Counted from the first letter of the stretch, positions 24,064-34,168 are shown. The stretch: DNA of 55,812 bases from Nocardioides sp. Root1257 (GCF_001425175.1 NZ_LMDV01000002.1:179955-235766); one strand, 5' to 3'. Program-made: numbers and translations. The notes: generated by a model from the letters alone, not told the origin.

Positions 24064-25778
24064 GCGAGCAGCCGATCACCGACGAGATGACCAGCCGCCA
24101 GCCCGAGTGGTTCAAGACCGCGGTCTTCTACGAGGTCCTGGTCCGCGCGTTCCGCGACTCCAACGCCGACGGCACCGGCGACTTCCGCGGCCTGGTCGAG
24201 AAGCTCGACTACCTCCAGTGGCTGGGCGTCGACTGCCTGTGGATCCCGCCGTTCTTCCCGAGCCCGCTGCGCGACGACGGGTACGACGTCGCCGACTACA
24301 CGGGGGTGCACCCGGAGATCGGCACCATCGAGGACTTCCGCTTCTTCCTCGGCGAGGCGCACAAGCGCGGCCTGCGCGTGATCATCGACTTCGTCATGAA
24401 CCACACGAGCGACCAGCACGAGTGGTTCCAGCAGTCGCGCACCGACCCCGAGGGTCCGTACGGCGACTTCTACGTCTGGTCGGACACCGACGAGCTCTAC
24501 GAGGACGCCCGGGTCATCTTCGTCGACACCGAGCCGTCGAACTGGACCTGGGACCCGGTGCGCCAGCAGTACTTCTGGCACCGGTTCTTCTCCCACCAGC
24601 CGGACCTCAACTTCGACAACCCGGCCGTGCACGACGCGATCATCGACGCGATCCGCTTCTGGATGGACATGGGCATGGACGGCTTCCGTCTCGACGCCGT
24701 GCCCTACCTCTACGAGCGCCCCGGCACCAACGGCGAGAACCTCCCCGAGACCCACGACTTCCTCAAGAAGGTCCGCAAGGTCGTCGACGACGAGTACCCG
24801 GGCCGGGTGCTGCTCTGCGAGGCCAACCAGTGGCCCGAGGACGTCGTCGACTACTTCGGCGACCCGGACGTCGGCGGCGACGAGTGCCACATGGCCTTCC
24901 ACTTCCCGGTGATGCCGCGCATCTTCATGGCCGTGCGCCGCGAGTCGCGGTTCCCCATCTCGGAGATCCTCGAGCAGACGCCGGCCATCCCGGAGCACTG
25001 CCAGTGGGGCATCTTCCTGCGCAACCACGACGAGCTGACGCTCGAGATGGTCACCGACGACGACCGCGACTACATGTGGGGCGAGTACGCCAAGGACCCG
25101 CGGATGAAGGCCAACATCGGCATCCGCCGCCGGTTGGCCCCGCTGCTCGACAACGACACCAACCAGATCGAGCTCTTCAACGCGCTGCTGCTCTCGCTGC
25201 CCGGATCGCCGTGCCTCTACTACGGCGACGAGATCGGGATGGGCGACAACATCTGGCTGGGTGACCGCGACGGCGTACGCACCCCGATGCAGTGGACCGC
25301 CGACCGCAACGCCGGCTTCTCCTCCGCCACGCCGGGAAAGCTGGACCGTCCCGTGATCCAGGACCCGGTTTTCGGGTACCAGTCGGTCAACGTGGAAGCC
25401 CAGCTCGAGAACTCGTCGTCACTGCTGCACTGGACGCGGCGGATGATCCACGCGCGCCGTAACCACGAGGCCTTCGGGCTCGGCGACTTCCACGACCTCG
25501 GCGGCTCGAACCCGTCGGTGCTGTCGTACGTGCGGGAGCACACCAGCGCCGACGGCACCAGTGACGTGATCCTCTGCGTCAACAACCTCTCCCGCTTCCC
25601 CCAGCCGGTCGAGCTCGACCTGCGCCGCTACCAGGGCCGGACCCCGGTCGAGTTGCTGGGCGGGGTGCCGTTCCCTGAGATCGGCGAGCTGCCCTACCTG
25701 CTCACCCTGTCCGGCTACGGCTTCTACTGGTTCCGGCTCACCGCGCCGGAACCCACCGAGGAGGGCCAGCTGCTGTGA
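24060..25778 (+). CDS. treS: trehalose synthase (maltose alpha-D-glucosyltransferase)
   Basis: The 572-aa GH13_16 isomerase interconverts trehalose and maltose. Motifs: [19 protein letters not shown] at the N terminus, [14 protein letters not shown], the nucleophile Asp in [16 protein letters not shown], the Glu in [14 protein letters not shown], and [13 protein letters not shown]. The length matches stand-alone TreS without the kinase domain, which is provided by the next gene. It starts with GTG overlapping the glgE stop and ends overlapping the maltokinase GTG, so expression is tightly coupled. It supplies maltose for phosphorylation to the GlgE substrate. Confidence 0.96.
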
Positions 25779-27229
25779 CGCCACCCGTCTCCCAGGTCGA
25801 CCCGGACGTCTTCGTCCGCTACCTCGAGCGCACCCGCTGGTTCGGCGGCAAGGGCCGGCCGTTCTCGGTGTCCGGAGTCCGCCGGATCGGTGAGCTCCCG
25901 GGCAGTGGTGACGGCCTGTGGGTGGTGATCGACCTGGTCGAGGTCGCCTACGGCGACGCCCCGGGCGGCACCGAGATCTACCAGGTTCCGCTGGCGCTCT
26001 ACACCGAGCCCGAGACCCGGCTCGACCATGCGTTCCTGGGCTGGTGGGAGGAGCCGGAGTTCGGGTGGGTGCACGCCTACGACGCGCTCCACGACCGGGA
26101 GGCGATGGCGCTGTGGCTGCGCGCGTTCGCCGCGGCAGCCGACGAGACCGGTGGCAACCGCACCGACCTCGACAGCGGGCTCGCCTTCCACCGGCTCAGC
26201 GGCCACGACCTCGACCTGGACACCCACTCGACCCTCTTCTCGGGCGAGCAGTCGAACTCGTCGGTGGCCTTCGGCGAGGACTCGCTGATGAAGGTCTTCC
26301 GCAAGATCACGCCGGGCGTCAACCCCGACATCCAGGTCCACGACGTCCTCACCCGCACCGGCTCCGAGCACATCGCCGCGCTCTACGGCTGGCTCGACTG
26401 GGTCGACGGCTCGCCTGACAGCGGGGCCGACGACGACGGCGGCACGACGATGCAGCTCGCGATGCTCCAGCAGTTCCTGCGCACCGCCAGTGACGGCTGG
26501 GACCTCGCCCTGACCAGCGCGCGCAACCTCTTCGCCGAGGCCGACCTGCACGCCCACGAGGCGGGCGGGGACTTCGCCGGGGAGTCGACGCGGCTCGGCG
26601 ACGCGCTGCGCGAGGTGCACGCCGTGCTGGCGCAGAACTTCCCCGCCGAGCGCCGCGGCGCCGACGCGGCGGTGGAGCTCGCCGACGCCATGACCACCCG
26701 GCTCGAGGCTGCGCTCGACGTCGTGCCCGAGCTGGCGCCGTACGCCGGGACGCTGCGCGCGACCTACGACCGGGTGCGCGCCCTGCCCGGCCTCGACGTC
26801 CAGCAGGTGCACGGCGATCTCCACCTCGGTCAGACCCTGCGGACCAGCCTGGGCTGGAAGATCGTGGACTTCGAGGGCGAGCCGGCCAAGCCGCTCGCCG
26901 AGCGGCTGCTGCCCGACTCCCCCTGGCGCGACGTCGCCGGGATGCTGCGCTCCTTCGACTACGCCCCGCGCGTGGTCGAGCGCTCCTTCGCGCAGGACGA
27001 CGCGGAGGGCGCGTCGCAGCGGGCCTACCGCGCCGACGAGTGGGCGCACCGCAACAGCAACCACTTCCTGACGGCGTACGCCGGCGGCGCGGTCAGCGAC
27101 GAGGACCGGGTGCTGCTCGACGCCTACGTCGCCGACAAGGTCGTCTACGAGACCGTCTACGAGACCCGCAACCGACCCGCCTGGGTGGACATCCCACTGG
27201 CGGCGGTCGCAAGGATGGAACACCCATGA
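25775..27229 (+). CDS. mak: maltokinase (Pep2/Mak)
   Basis: The 484-aa kinase phosphorylates maltose to maltose 1-phosphate with ATP. The N-terminal cap motif [12 protein letters not shown] is typical of maltokinases. The catalytic loop [14 protein letters not shown] and the metal-binding [15 protein letters not shown] belong to the aminoglycoside-phosphotransferase-like fold. The GTG start overlaps treS by 4 bp and the stop overlaps the glgB ATG by 4 bp. The order glgE-treS-mak-glgB is characteristic of the actinobacterial GlgE pathway. Confidence 0.95.
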   Translation: MTPPVSQVDPDVFVRYLERTRWFGGKGRPFSVSGVRRIGELPGSGDGLWVVIDLVEVAYGDAPGGTEIYQVPLALYTEPETRLDHAFLGWWEEPEFGWVHAYDALHDREAMALWLRAFAAAADETGGNRTDLDSGLAFHRLSGHDLDLDTHSTLFSGEQSNSSVAFGEDSLMKVFRKITPGVNPDIQVHDVLTRTGSEHIAALYGWLDWVDGSPDSGADDDGGTTMQLAMLQQFLRTASDGWDLALTSARNLFAEADLHAHEAGGDFAGESTRLGDALREVHAVLAQNFPAERRGADAAVELADAMTTRLEAALDVVPELAPYAGTLRATYDRVRALPGLDVQQVHGDLHLGQTLRTSLGWKIVDFEGEPAKPLAERLLPDSPWRDVAGMLRSFDYAPRVVERSFAQDDAEGASQRAYRADEWAHRNSNHFLTAYAGGAVSDEDRVLLDAYVADKVVYETVYETRNRPAWVDIPLAAVARMEHP

Positions 27230-29433
27230 CGACCCCCGCAGGACCTGCGATCCAGCCCGTCTCGGCCACCGAGCTCGACCAGGTGGTCCGTGGTGAGCAC
27301 GGCAACCCGCACGGCGTGCTCGGCCCGCACCCGCACGAGGGCGCCGTGACCGTGCGCGTGCTGCGGCCGCTCGCGTCCTCCGTCGAGGTGCGCTGGGACG
27401 GCGGCTCGGTCGACCTCTCCCACGAGCACGAGGGCATCTGGGTCGGCGTCGTGCCGCTCCCCGACGTGCCCGACTACCGCGTCGCGACGTCGTACGGCGC
27501 GGAGCCCGTCGTGCTCGACGACCCCTACCGCTTCCTGCCGACGCTCGGCGAGGTCGACCTGCACCTGATCAACGAGGGCCGCCACGAGCAGCTCTGGGAG
27601 GTGCTCGGGGCGCGGGTCCGCCACTACCCGGGAGCGTTGGAGCCCGTCACCGGCACGTCGTTCGCGGTGTGGGCGCCGTCCGCCCGGGCGGTGCGGATCA
27701 AGGCCGACTTCAACAGCTGGGACGGCCGCGAGCACCCGATGCGCCAGCTGGGCACCTCCGGCGTCTGGGAGCTCTTCGTGCCGGGCGTCCGCAGCGGCGC
27801 GGCGTACAAGTTCGTGATCCTCGGCCCCGACGGCGAGTGGCGCGAGAAGGCCGACCCGATGGCGGCCTGGGCCGAGAAGCCCGCCGACACCGCGTCCCGG
27901 ATCTTCGAGTCCGACTACGACTGGGGTGACGCCGACTGGCTCGCCGAGCGCGCCAAGGGCTCCCCCGTCAACGGCCCGATGAGCGTCTACGAGATGCACC
28001 TCGGGTCGTGGAAGAAGCACCACGACGGGCGCTTCTGGTCCTGGGCAGAGCTGGCCGAGGAGCTCCCGGCGTACGTCGCCGGGCTGGGCTTCACGCACGT
28101 CGAGCTGATGCCGGTGATGCAGCACCCGTTCGGCGGCTCGTGGGGCTACCACGTGACGTCGTACTTCGCGCCGGACGCGCGCTTCGGCGACCCCGACGGC
28201 TTCCGGCTGCTCGTCGACCGGCTGCACCAGGCCGGCGTCGGCGTGATCCTCGACTGGGTACCCGGCCACTTCGCGACCGACGAGTGGGCGCTGGCGCGCT
28301 TCGACGGCACGCCGCTCTACGAGGACCCCAACCCGCAGCGCGGCTGGCACAAGGAGTGGGGCTCCCACATCTTCAACTTCGGCCGGCGGGAGGTGCGCAA
28401 CTTCCTGTACGCCAACGCGGTCTACTGGCTCGAGGAGTTCCACGCCGACGGCCTGCGCGTCGACGGCGTCGCGTCGATGCTCTACCTCGACTACGCCCGT
28501 GAGGACGGCGAGTGGTCGCCCAACATCCACGGCGGGCACGAGAACCTCGAGGCGGTGCAGTTCCTCCAGGAGATGAACGCGACCGTCTACAAGCGGATCC
28601 CCGGCATCGCGACGATCGCCGAGGAGTCGACCTCCTGGCCGGGCGTCACCAGGCCGACGTCGGCCGACGGGCTCGGCTTCGGCTTCAAGTGGAACATGGG
28701 CTGGATGCACGACTCGCTGGACTACCTGGCCCACGAGCCCGTGCACCGGGCCTACCACCACGGCGAGATGACCTTCTCCCTCGTCTACGCGTTCTCCGAG
28801 AACTTCGTGCTCCCGCTCTCCCACGACGAGGTCGTGCACGGCAAGGGCTCGCTGCTGCGCAAGATGCCAGGCGACCGGTGGCAGCAGCTCGCCAACCTGC
28901 GCGCCTACCTCGCCTTCATGTGGGCGCACCCCGGCAAGCAGCTGCTCTTCATGGGCTGCGAGCTCGGCCAGGAGTCCGAGTGGGCCGAGTCGCGCGAGCT
29001 GGACTGGTGGCTGCTCGAGCACCCCGAGCACCGCGGCGTCTCCGACCTGGTGCGGGACCTGAACGCGGCGTACGTCGGCTCGCCGGCCGTCTGGTCGCGC
29101 GACAACGACCCCAGCGGCTTCCAGTGGATCGACGCCAACGACGCCGGCCGCAACGTCTTCTCGTTCATCCGGCGCGGGTCGGGCGACGCACCCGACGTGG
29201 TCTGCGTGTCCAACTTCGCGGCGGTGCCGCACGACGACTACCGGGTCGGGCTCCCGGCGGCGGGCGAGTGGGAGGAGATCCTCAACTCCGACGCCGAGGC
29301 GTACGCCGGCTCCGGGGTCGGCAACTTCGGCTCCGTCACCGCCGTCGAGGGCGAGTGGTCGGGCCAGCCGGCGCACGCGACCATCGTCGTCCCGCCGCTC
29401 GCGACCGTGTGGTTCAGGCGGCGTGCATCCTGA
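27226..29433 (+). CDS. glgB: 1,4-alpha-glucan branching enzyme
   Basis: The 735-aa GH13_9 enzyme makes alpha-1,6 branches in the linear glucan made by GlgE. It has the long form with two N-terminal beta domains: VVRGEHGNPHGVLGPHPHEG is the first and TSFAVWAPSARAVRIKADFN starts the CBM48. The barrel shows YEMHLGSWKKH, HPFGGSWGYHVTSYFAP, the nucleophile Asp in GLRVDGVASMLYLDY, the Glu in IATIAEESTSWPG and LPLSHDEVVHGKGSL. The ATG at 27226 overlaps the maltokinase stop (ATGA); a longer frame upstream is antisense or out-of-frame maltokinase sequence. It is the last gene of the operon. Confidence 0.97.
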   Translation: MTTPAGPAIQPVSATELDQVVRGEHGNPHGVLGPHPHEGAVTVRVLRPLASSVEVRWDGGSVDLSHEHEGIWVGVVPLPDVPDYRVATSYGAEPVVLDDPYRFLPTLGEVDLHLINEGRHEQLWEVLGARVRHYPGALEPVTGTSFAVWAPSARAVRIKADFNSWDGREHPMRQLGTSGVWELFVPGVRSGAAYKFVILGPDGEWREKADPMAAWAEKPADTASRIFESDYDWGDADWLAERAKGSPVNGPMSVYEMHLGSWKKHHDGRFWSWAELAEELPAYVAGLGFTHVELMPVMQHPFGGSWGYHVTSYFAPDARFGDPDGFRLLVDRLHQAGVGVILDWVPGHFATDEWALARFDGTPLYEDPNPQRGWHKEWGSHIFNFGRREVRNFLYANAVYWLEEFHADGLRVDGVASMLYLDYAREDGEWSPNIHGGHENLEAVQFLQEMNATVYKRIPGIATIAEESTSWPGVTRPTSADGLGFGFKWNMGWMHDSLDYLAHEPVHRAYHHGEMTFSLVYAFSENFVLPLSHDEVVHGKGSLLRKMPGDRWQQLANLRAYLAFMWAHPGKQLLFMGCELGQESEWAESRELDWWLLEHPEHRGVSDLVRDLNAAYVGSPAVWSRDNDPSGFQWIDANDAGRNVFSFIRRGSGDAPDVVCVSNFAAVPHDDYRVGLPAAGEWEEILNSDAEAYAGSGVGNFGSVTAVEGEWSGQPAHATIVVPPLATVWFRRRAS

Positions 29434-29448
29434 CGGGCGGCTGATCGC

Positions 29449-29454
29449 TAGAGT
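29449..29454 (+). promoter_or_regulatory. candidate -10 of the NUDIX gene (leaderless geometry)
   Basis: TAGAGT ends 6 nt before the GTG start at 29461, and no Shine-Dalgarno sequence lies between. This would let the NUDIX gene be transcribed separately from the glgB operon. Confidence 0.45.
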
Positions 29455-29460
29455 CGTCAC

Positions 29461-30225
29461 GTGACCCAGGAGACGACCGCCGTGACCACCGTCGCGACGG
29501 GGGTTGCCCGGATCTCGTGGGCCGACGACGAGCCGATCGACGTCATCCGGCACGCCGTGGTGGCCGCGCTCGCCGACCACGCCCGGGTCGAGGCGCTCGT
29601 CGACCCCGACGACGAGGGCGCCCAGCGGGCAGCGACCTGGTCGGGGCTGCGCCGCGAGGGCGTGATGCGTGGCGTCACCGTCGACGGAGCGCCGGTCGAC
29701 CGCGTGGTCTACGCCCGGCTCGCGACCGACACCCCGCTGCACGAGCCCGAGGGGTTCCGGGCGCTGCTCAACTCGTTCCTCCCCCGCAAGCGCGCGATCG
29801 GACAGATGCTGGTGCGCGACCGGGACGACCGGGTGCTGCTCTGCCAGCTGACCTACAAGCCCGACTGGGACCTGCCCGGCGGTGTGGTCGAGGTCAACGA
29901 GTCGCCACGCGACGCCGTGGGCCGCGAGATCGAGGAGGAGCTCGGCCTGACGATCCCGGCCGGCGGGCTGGTGCTCACCGACTGGCTGCCGCCGTGGAGC
30001 GGCTGGGACGACGCCCTCTGCCTGGTCTTCGACGGCGGCGTCCACGACGCCTCCCTCACCGACTCGATCGTCCGCGAGGCCCGCGAGATCCGCTCCGCCG
30101 AATTCTGCACCCTCGAGCAGGTCACCGAGCGCTGCGCCGACTTCACCGCCCGCCGGATCACCTCCGCGCTGGCCAACCTGGCCGCGGGCGGCGGCCCGGC
30201 GTACACCGAGTCCGGCCGGCGCTGA
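29461..30225 (+). CDS. NUDIX hydrolase with extra N-terminal region
   Basis: The 254-aa protein has a complete Nudix box at about residues 140-162: GGVVEVNESPRDAVGREIEE then ELGL, matching GX5EX7REUXEEXGU. NUDIX enzymes hydrolyse nucleoside diphosphates linked to another group; the substrate cannot be predicted. The first ~115 residues (SWADDEPIDVIRHAVVAALADHARV...) precede the domain and are not assigned. It begins with GTG 27 bp after glgB and has its own -10-like TAGAGT, so it may be a read-through gene of the glg operon or independent. Confidence 0.85.
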   Translation: MTQETTAVTTVATGVARISWADDEPIDVIRHAVVAALADHARVEALVDPDDEGAQRAATWSGLRREGVMRGVTVDGAPVDRVVYARLATDTPLHEPEGFRALLNSFLPRKRAIGQMLVRDRDDRVLLCQLTYKPDWDLPGGVVEVNESPRDAVGREIEEELGLTIPAGGLVLTDWLPPWSGWDDALCLVFDGGVHDASLTDSIVREAREIRSAEFCTLEQVTERCADFTARRITSALANLAAGGGPAYTESGRR

Positions 30226-30296
30226 CCGGCCGCACGGCACTCGGATCTGCACAGAACCTCCACAGGTCGTCCCCCACCCCTGCGCCGCCGCGCGCC

Positions 30297-30302
30297 TAGC
30301 CT
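30297..30302 (+). promoter_or_regulatory. candidate -10 of the two-component operon (leaderless geometry)
   Basis: TAGCCT ends 7 nt before the ATG at 30310. The intervening TCGGTGC has no ribosome site. No convincing -35 is seen. Confidence 0.35.
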
Positions 30303-30309
30303 TCGGTGC

Positions 30310-30996
30310 ATGACCAGTGCGAACCGGAGGGTCCTCGTCGTCGAGGACGACCCGGTCATCAACCAGGCCGTCTCCGACCGGCTCGAGGCCGAGGGGTACG
30401 ACGTCGTCCGAGCCTTCGACGGGCCCGGCGCCGTCGGCGCCGAGGCCGAGCACCGTCCCGACGTGGTGGTCCTCGACGTCATGCTGCCGGGGTACGACGG
30501 CCACGAGGTGTGCCGGCGGATCCAGGCCGTGCGACCCGTGCCGGTGCTGATGCTCACTGCCCGTGCCGACGAGGCTGACGTGCTGATCGGGCTCGGTGTC
30601 GGGGCCGACGACTACCTCACCAAGCCCTTCCGGATGCGCGAGCTGGTCGCGCGGGTCGCCGTGCTGCTGCGCCGGGTGGAGCGCGCCTCCGAGCTCGCAG
30701 GCCGCCGCGCGCTCGAGCTGGGCGACCTGCGCGTCGACGCGCCGGCCCGACGGGTCTGGCGCGGCGACGAGGAGGTGCGTCTGACACCCACCGAGTTCGA
30801 CCTGCTGCTCTGCCTCGCGGCGACGCCCGGCGCCGTCGTCTCCCGCGACCGGCTGCTCGCCGAGGTCTGGGGGTGGGCCGCCGGGACCGGCACGCGCACC
30901 GTCGACAGCCACGTGAAGGGGCTGCGGGGGAAGGTCGGCGCCGACCTGGTCCGCACCGTGCACGGCATCGGCTACGCGCTCGCGGTGCCGGAGTGA
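30310..30996 (+). CDS. OmpR/PhoB-family response regulator
   Basis: The 228-aa protein has a receiver domain (residues 7-120) with the acidic pocket ED-D (residues 12-14), the phosphoacceptor Asp56 in VVVLDVMLPG, the Thr of MLTARAD (about 83) and Lys105 in LTKPF. The C-terminal winged helix (about 135-228) is of the OmpR type, with VRLTPTEFDLLLCLA and the ending RTVDSHVKGLRGKV...RTVHGIGYAL. It binds DNA as a dimer when phosphorylated. Its stop overlaps the histidine kinase GTG by 4 bp (GTGA), so kinase and regulator are a cognate pair. Confidence 0.95.
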   Translation: MTSANRRVLVVEDDPVINQAVSDRLEAEGYDVVRAFDGPGAVGAEAEHRPDVVVLDVMLPGYDGHEVCRRIQAVRPVPVLMLTARADEADVLIGLGVGADDYLTKPFRMRELVARVAVLLRRVERASELAGRRALELGDLRVDAPARRVWRGDEEVRLTPTEFDLLLCLAATPGAVVSRDRLLAEVWGWAAGTGTRTVDSHVKGLRGKVGADLVRTVHGIGYALAVPE

Positions 30997-33578
30997 GCAA
31001 CGAACGGACGCAGCCGCTCGCGCGGGTCAGGTCCCTCAAGGTCAAGCTCGGCCTGCTCGTCGCCGTCAGCGTCACCGTGGCGTCCGTCGTCGCGTCGATC
31101 GGCCGCTCCGCGGGCGTCGGCGCCTGGCTCAGCATCCCGGTGACCATCGGGCTCGCCCTCGCGGTCACCCAGCTGCTGGCGGTCGGGATGATCTCGCCGC
31201 TGCGGCAGATGACCGAGGCGGCCCGCCGGATGGCGAGGGGCGACTACGACGTCAGCGTCACCGAGACCTCCAGCGACGAGGTGGGCGACCTGGCCCGCAG
31301 CTTCAACAAGATGACGCGCGACCTCGCCAGCACCGACCGCCAGCGCCGCGAGCTGGTCGCCAACGTGAGCCACGAGCTGCGGACCCCGATCGCGGGCCTG
31401 GTCGCCGTGCTCGAGAACGTCGTCGACGGCGTCGCGCCCTCCGACCCGGCGACGCTCGCGGCCGCCCTCGCCCAGGCCGAGCGGATGAGCCGACTCGTCG
31501 AAGACCTGCTCGACCTCGCCAGGGTCGACGCGGGCAAGGCACCGCTGACTCCGACGCCCGTCCCCATCGGCCCCCTGCTCGAGGCGGCTGTCGCGGAGGC
31601 GCGGGTGCTCGGTCGCCAGGTCGAGTACGACGTACGCGTCGACCCGACCGACCTCGTGGTGCATGCGGACCCCGCCCGGATGCACCAGCTCGTCGCCAAC
31701 CTCCTCGACAACGCCTCGCGGCACAGCCCCGCCGGGGGCAGGGTCCTCGTGAGCGCCCGGCGCGACGACGAGCGCTACGTCGTGGAGGTCCTCGACCAGG
31801 GCAGCGGTGTCGCCCCAACCGACCGGGAGCGCGTGTTCGAACCCTTCGGCACGTTGCGCGCGACCGAGGGCACCGGCGGCACCGGCCTCGGCCTCGCCAT
31901 CGCCCGCTGGGTGACCGACCTCCACGGCGGCTCCATCCGCTTCGTCGACCCCGAGCCCGGGACGACCGGGGCCCGGGTCCGGGTGGAGCTCCCCCTCTCC
32001 CCGTCCGACCGCCCCGCACCCGCTTCTGCACCCGTCTCGATCCCGGAGGTTCCCGTGCCCGTCGCCCCACCCGTCACCGCCGCACGCCCCGTCCCGCCGC
32101 GCTCGGTCCTCGACGACCTCTTCGGCGTCTTCTGGCCGGAGCCCTCGGTGCCGACCCGGATCGGGCTGGTCCTCGGCGCTGTCGCGTCGGGCGTCCTCGG
32201 CAGCCTGGTGCTCCCGGAGGCGGTCAACGGGCTCGGGATGACGCTGCTCCTGCTCGTGGCCGGTGCCGTGGTCCTGACGGCGAGCACCCGACGGAGGGAC
32301 CCGTTCACCCTCACCTGCACGGCGCTCTGCGTGGCGCTCGCCGCGGTGCCGATGGTGCGGGATGCCGACTGGATCGTCGCGCTGAGCGTGGTCACCGGCG
32401 CGGCGACCTGTGTCGTCGGTGTCTGTCACGGCCGGACGGTGCCGGGGTTCGTCCTCGCCGGCGTCTCGTGGCCGCTCGCCGGCCTGCGTGGGCTGCCGTG
32501 GCTCGGGCGCACGCTCGCCGCCGTCCCGGGCATCGGTCAGGGCGCCGCCCTGCTCCGCACGCTGATCTGGTCGGCGCTGCTCCTGGTCGTCTTCGGGGCG
32601 CTGTTCGTCTCCGCCGACGCGCTGCTCGCCGAGTGGGTCGGTGCGCTGCTGCCGGACCTGACCATCGACACCTTCGTGCAGCGCGCGTTCGTCATGGTCG
32701 CGGTCGGTGGCGTGGTCCTCGCGGCGGCGTACCTCGCGCTCAACCCGCCGCGCGTCGACGCCCCGGCGCGGCCGTCGCGACCGGTCGCCAACCGCTACGA
32801 GTGGCTGGCGCCCGTGCTGGTCGTCGTGGTGGTCTTCGCGGCGTTCCTGGCGGCCCAGGCGACCGTCGTCTTCGGCGGGCACGACTACCTGAAGCGGACC
32901 ACGGGGCTGACGTACGCCGACTACGTCCACCAGGGCTTCGGCCAGCTCACGGTCGCCACCGCCCTGACCCTGCTGGTGATCTGGGCGGCCTCGCGCAAGG
33001 CCCCGAGGGAGACTTCGGGGGACCGACTGTGGCTCCGGGTCTCGCTGGGGGTGCTCTGCGTGGAGACCCTGGTCGTCGTCGCCTCCGCGCTCTACCGCAT
33101 GCACGTCTACCAGGAGGCCTACGGCTTCACCCGGATGCGGCTGCTGGTCGACGTCTTCGAGGGCTGGCTCGGCCTGCTGGTGCTCGCGGTGATGGCCGGC
33201 GGCGTTGCGCTCACCGTGGGCTGGCTGCCGCGCTTCGCCTGGATCACCGGGGTCGTCGGGCTGCTCGGCCTGGTCGCGATCAACCCCGACGCCTGGATCG
33301 CCCAGCACAACGTCGACCGCTACCACGAGACCGGTCGCGTCGACTGGAGCTACCTCAGCGGCCTGTCCGACGACGCTGTGCCGGTGCTGGCCGAGCTGGA
33401 CGACAGGGAGGCGGCGTGCGCGCTCGCCGGGTGGGCACCCGCCGACGACGACTGGCTCGCGTGGAACCTGGGCCGCTCCCGCGGCGCCGACGCGGTCGTC
33501 CGCGAGCTGGAGGGCGTCGCGATCCCTGACGACCGGACCGCGTCCGACGCCTCCTGCCCGACCGGCGCCGCCGAGTGA
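30993..33578 (+). CDS. sensor histidine kinase fused to a C-terminal multi-span membrane domain (DUF4153/DUF4173-like)
   Basis: The 861-aa protein begins with two membrane spans (about 18-37 and 47-67). A HAMP domain (about 66-118) and a HisKA domain follow, with the phosphorylated His127 in VANVSHELRTP. The ATPase domain has the N box NLLDNASRHSP (about 236-246), G1 LDQGSGV and G2 GTGGTGLGLAIARWV (to about 306). After a Pro/Ala-rich linker (337-370), about 480 further residues contain around ten hydrophobic spans, with motifs such as VFGGHDYLKRTTGLTYADYVHQGFG split over 630-655 and WIAQHNVDRY. This part resembles DUF4153/DUF4173 membrane proteins. Kinase N-terminal and membrane C-terminal domains joined in one frame are unusual. 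No frameshift is needed. Confidence 0.85.
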   Translation: MSNERTQPLARVRSLKVKLGLLVAVSVTVASVVASIGRSAGVGAWLSIPVTIGLALAVTQLLAVGMISPLRQMTEAARRMARGDYDVSVTETSSDEVGDLARSFNKMTRDLASTDRQRRELVANVSHELRTPIAGLVAVLENVVDGVAPSDPATLAAALAQAERMSRLVEDLLDLARVDAGKAPLTPTPVPIGPLLEAAVAEARVLGRQVEYDVRVDPTDLVVHADPARMHQLVANLLDNASRHSPAGGRVLVSARRDDERYVVEVLDQGSGVAPTDRERVFEPFGTLRATEGTGGTGLGLAIARWVTDLHGGSIRFVDPEPGTTGARVRVELPLSPSDRPAPASAPVSIPEVPVPVAPPVTAARPVPPRSVLDDLFGVFWPEPSVPTRIGLVLGAVASGVLGSLVLPEAVNGLGMTLLLLVAGAVVLTASTRRRDPFTLTCTALCVALAAVPMVRDADWIVALSVVTGAATCVVGVCHGRTVPGFVLAGVSWPLAGLRGLPWLGRTLAAVPGIGQGAALLRTLIWSALLLVVFGALFVSADALLAEWVGALLPDLTIDTFVQRAFVMVAVGGVVLAAAYLALNPPRVDAPARPSRPVANRYEWLAPVLVVVVVFAAFLAAQATVVFGGHDYLKRTTGLTYADYVHQGFGQLTVATALTLLVIWAASRKAPRETSGDRLWLRVSLGVLCVETLVVVASALYRMHVYQEAYGFTRMRLLVDVFEGWLGLLVLAVMAGGVALTVGWLPRFAWITGVVGLLGLVAINPDAWIAQHNVDRYHETGRVDWSYLSGLSDDAVPVLAELDDREAACALAGWAPADDDWLAWNLGRSRGADAVVRELEGVAIPDDRTASDASCPTGAAE

Positions 33579-33621
33579 GTGCTGCGGTGGACCGGGGATC
33601 TCCTTGATCGCTCGTGCCAGA

Positions 33622-33637
33622 ATGATTACATGATTAC
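33622..33637 (+). repeat. tandem 8-bp direct repeat overlapping a start codon
   Basis: ATGATTAC occurs twice in a row (33622-33629 and 33630-33637), AT-rich in a very GC-rich background. The second copy begins with the chosen ATG. A CAGAAT (33618-33623) ends 6 nt before that ATG and may be the -10. Confidence 0.6.
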
Positions 33638-34160
33638 AAACGAGACTCAGGAGCGCGTGACGGGCTGGTTCGCCGGCCGGCTCCCGGCGGAGTGGCAGCT
33701 CGCCCCCGCCGACGTCACCGTGGACCGCGAGGAGATCACGGTGATCCTGTCCGTGGCAGATGTCGAGCTCGAGGGCTCGTCCGAGGCGGCACTGGCCGAG
33801 GCGCGAGCCGGTCGGGCGTCGGCGTTCCGCGAGGAGACCCGCGACCAGCGGATGGAGATCGCCCGGGAGGCGCAGCACCGGTTCGAGCGGAAGGTCTCGT
33901 GGGGGCTGGCCGTCGGCGAGCCCGACAGCGGGCACCGCGAGCTCTGGACCCACGTGTCGGCGCCGACCATGACCCGCCTCCGGCAGCCGCAGCGGCTGGT
34001 GCTCGACACCCTGGTCGACGCCGGTGTCGCCCGCTCCCGCGCCGACGCGCTCGCCTGGTGCGTGCGCCTGGTCGGGCAGCACGAGGGCGACTGGATCGCC
34101 GAGCTCCGCCAGGCGATGGACACCGTCGCCGACGTACGCGCGAAGGGTCCGGCCGCGTAG
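33630..34160 (+). CDS. conserved actinobacterial protein of unknown function
   Basis: The 176-aa soluble protein has an N-terminal ERVTGWFAGRLPAEW, then VTVDREEITVILSV, a helical charged segment (RASAFREETRDQRMEIAREAQHRFERKVSWG, split about residues 68-98), and a C-terminal region TRLRQPQRLVLDTLVDAGVARSRADALAWCVRLV. The last part reads like a helix-rich dimer or ribbon-helix-helix-like unit. I recall similar actinobacterial hypotheticals but no function. No catalytic residues stand out. ATG 33630 is chosen because an internal codon-consistent start there follows a leaderless-type -10; an open frame begins 51 bp earlier with unlikely sequence. Confidence 0.75.
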   Translation: MITNETQERVTGWFAGRLPAEWQLAPADVTVDREEITVILSVADVELEGSSEAALAEARAGRASAFREETRDQRMEIAREAQHRFERKVSWGLAVGEPDSGHRELWTHVSAPTMTRLRQPQRLVLDTLVDAGVARSRADALAWCVRLVGQHEGDWIAELRQAMDTVADVRAKGPAA

Positions 34161-34168
34161 CCCTTGGC

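Noticed and set aside
27157..34082. Other long antisense frames opposite glgB, the kinase and the two-component genes
   Set aside because: Same artefact: skewed composition, no ribosome sites, and complete overlap with well-supported genes.
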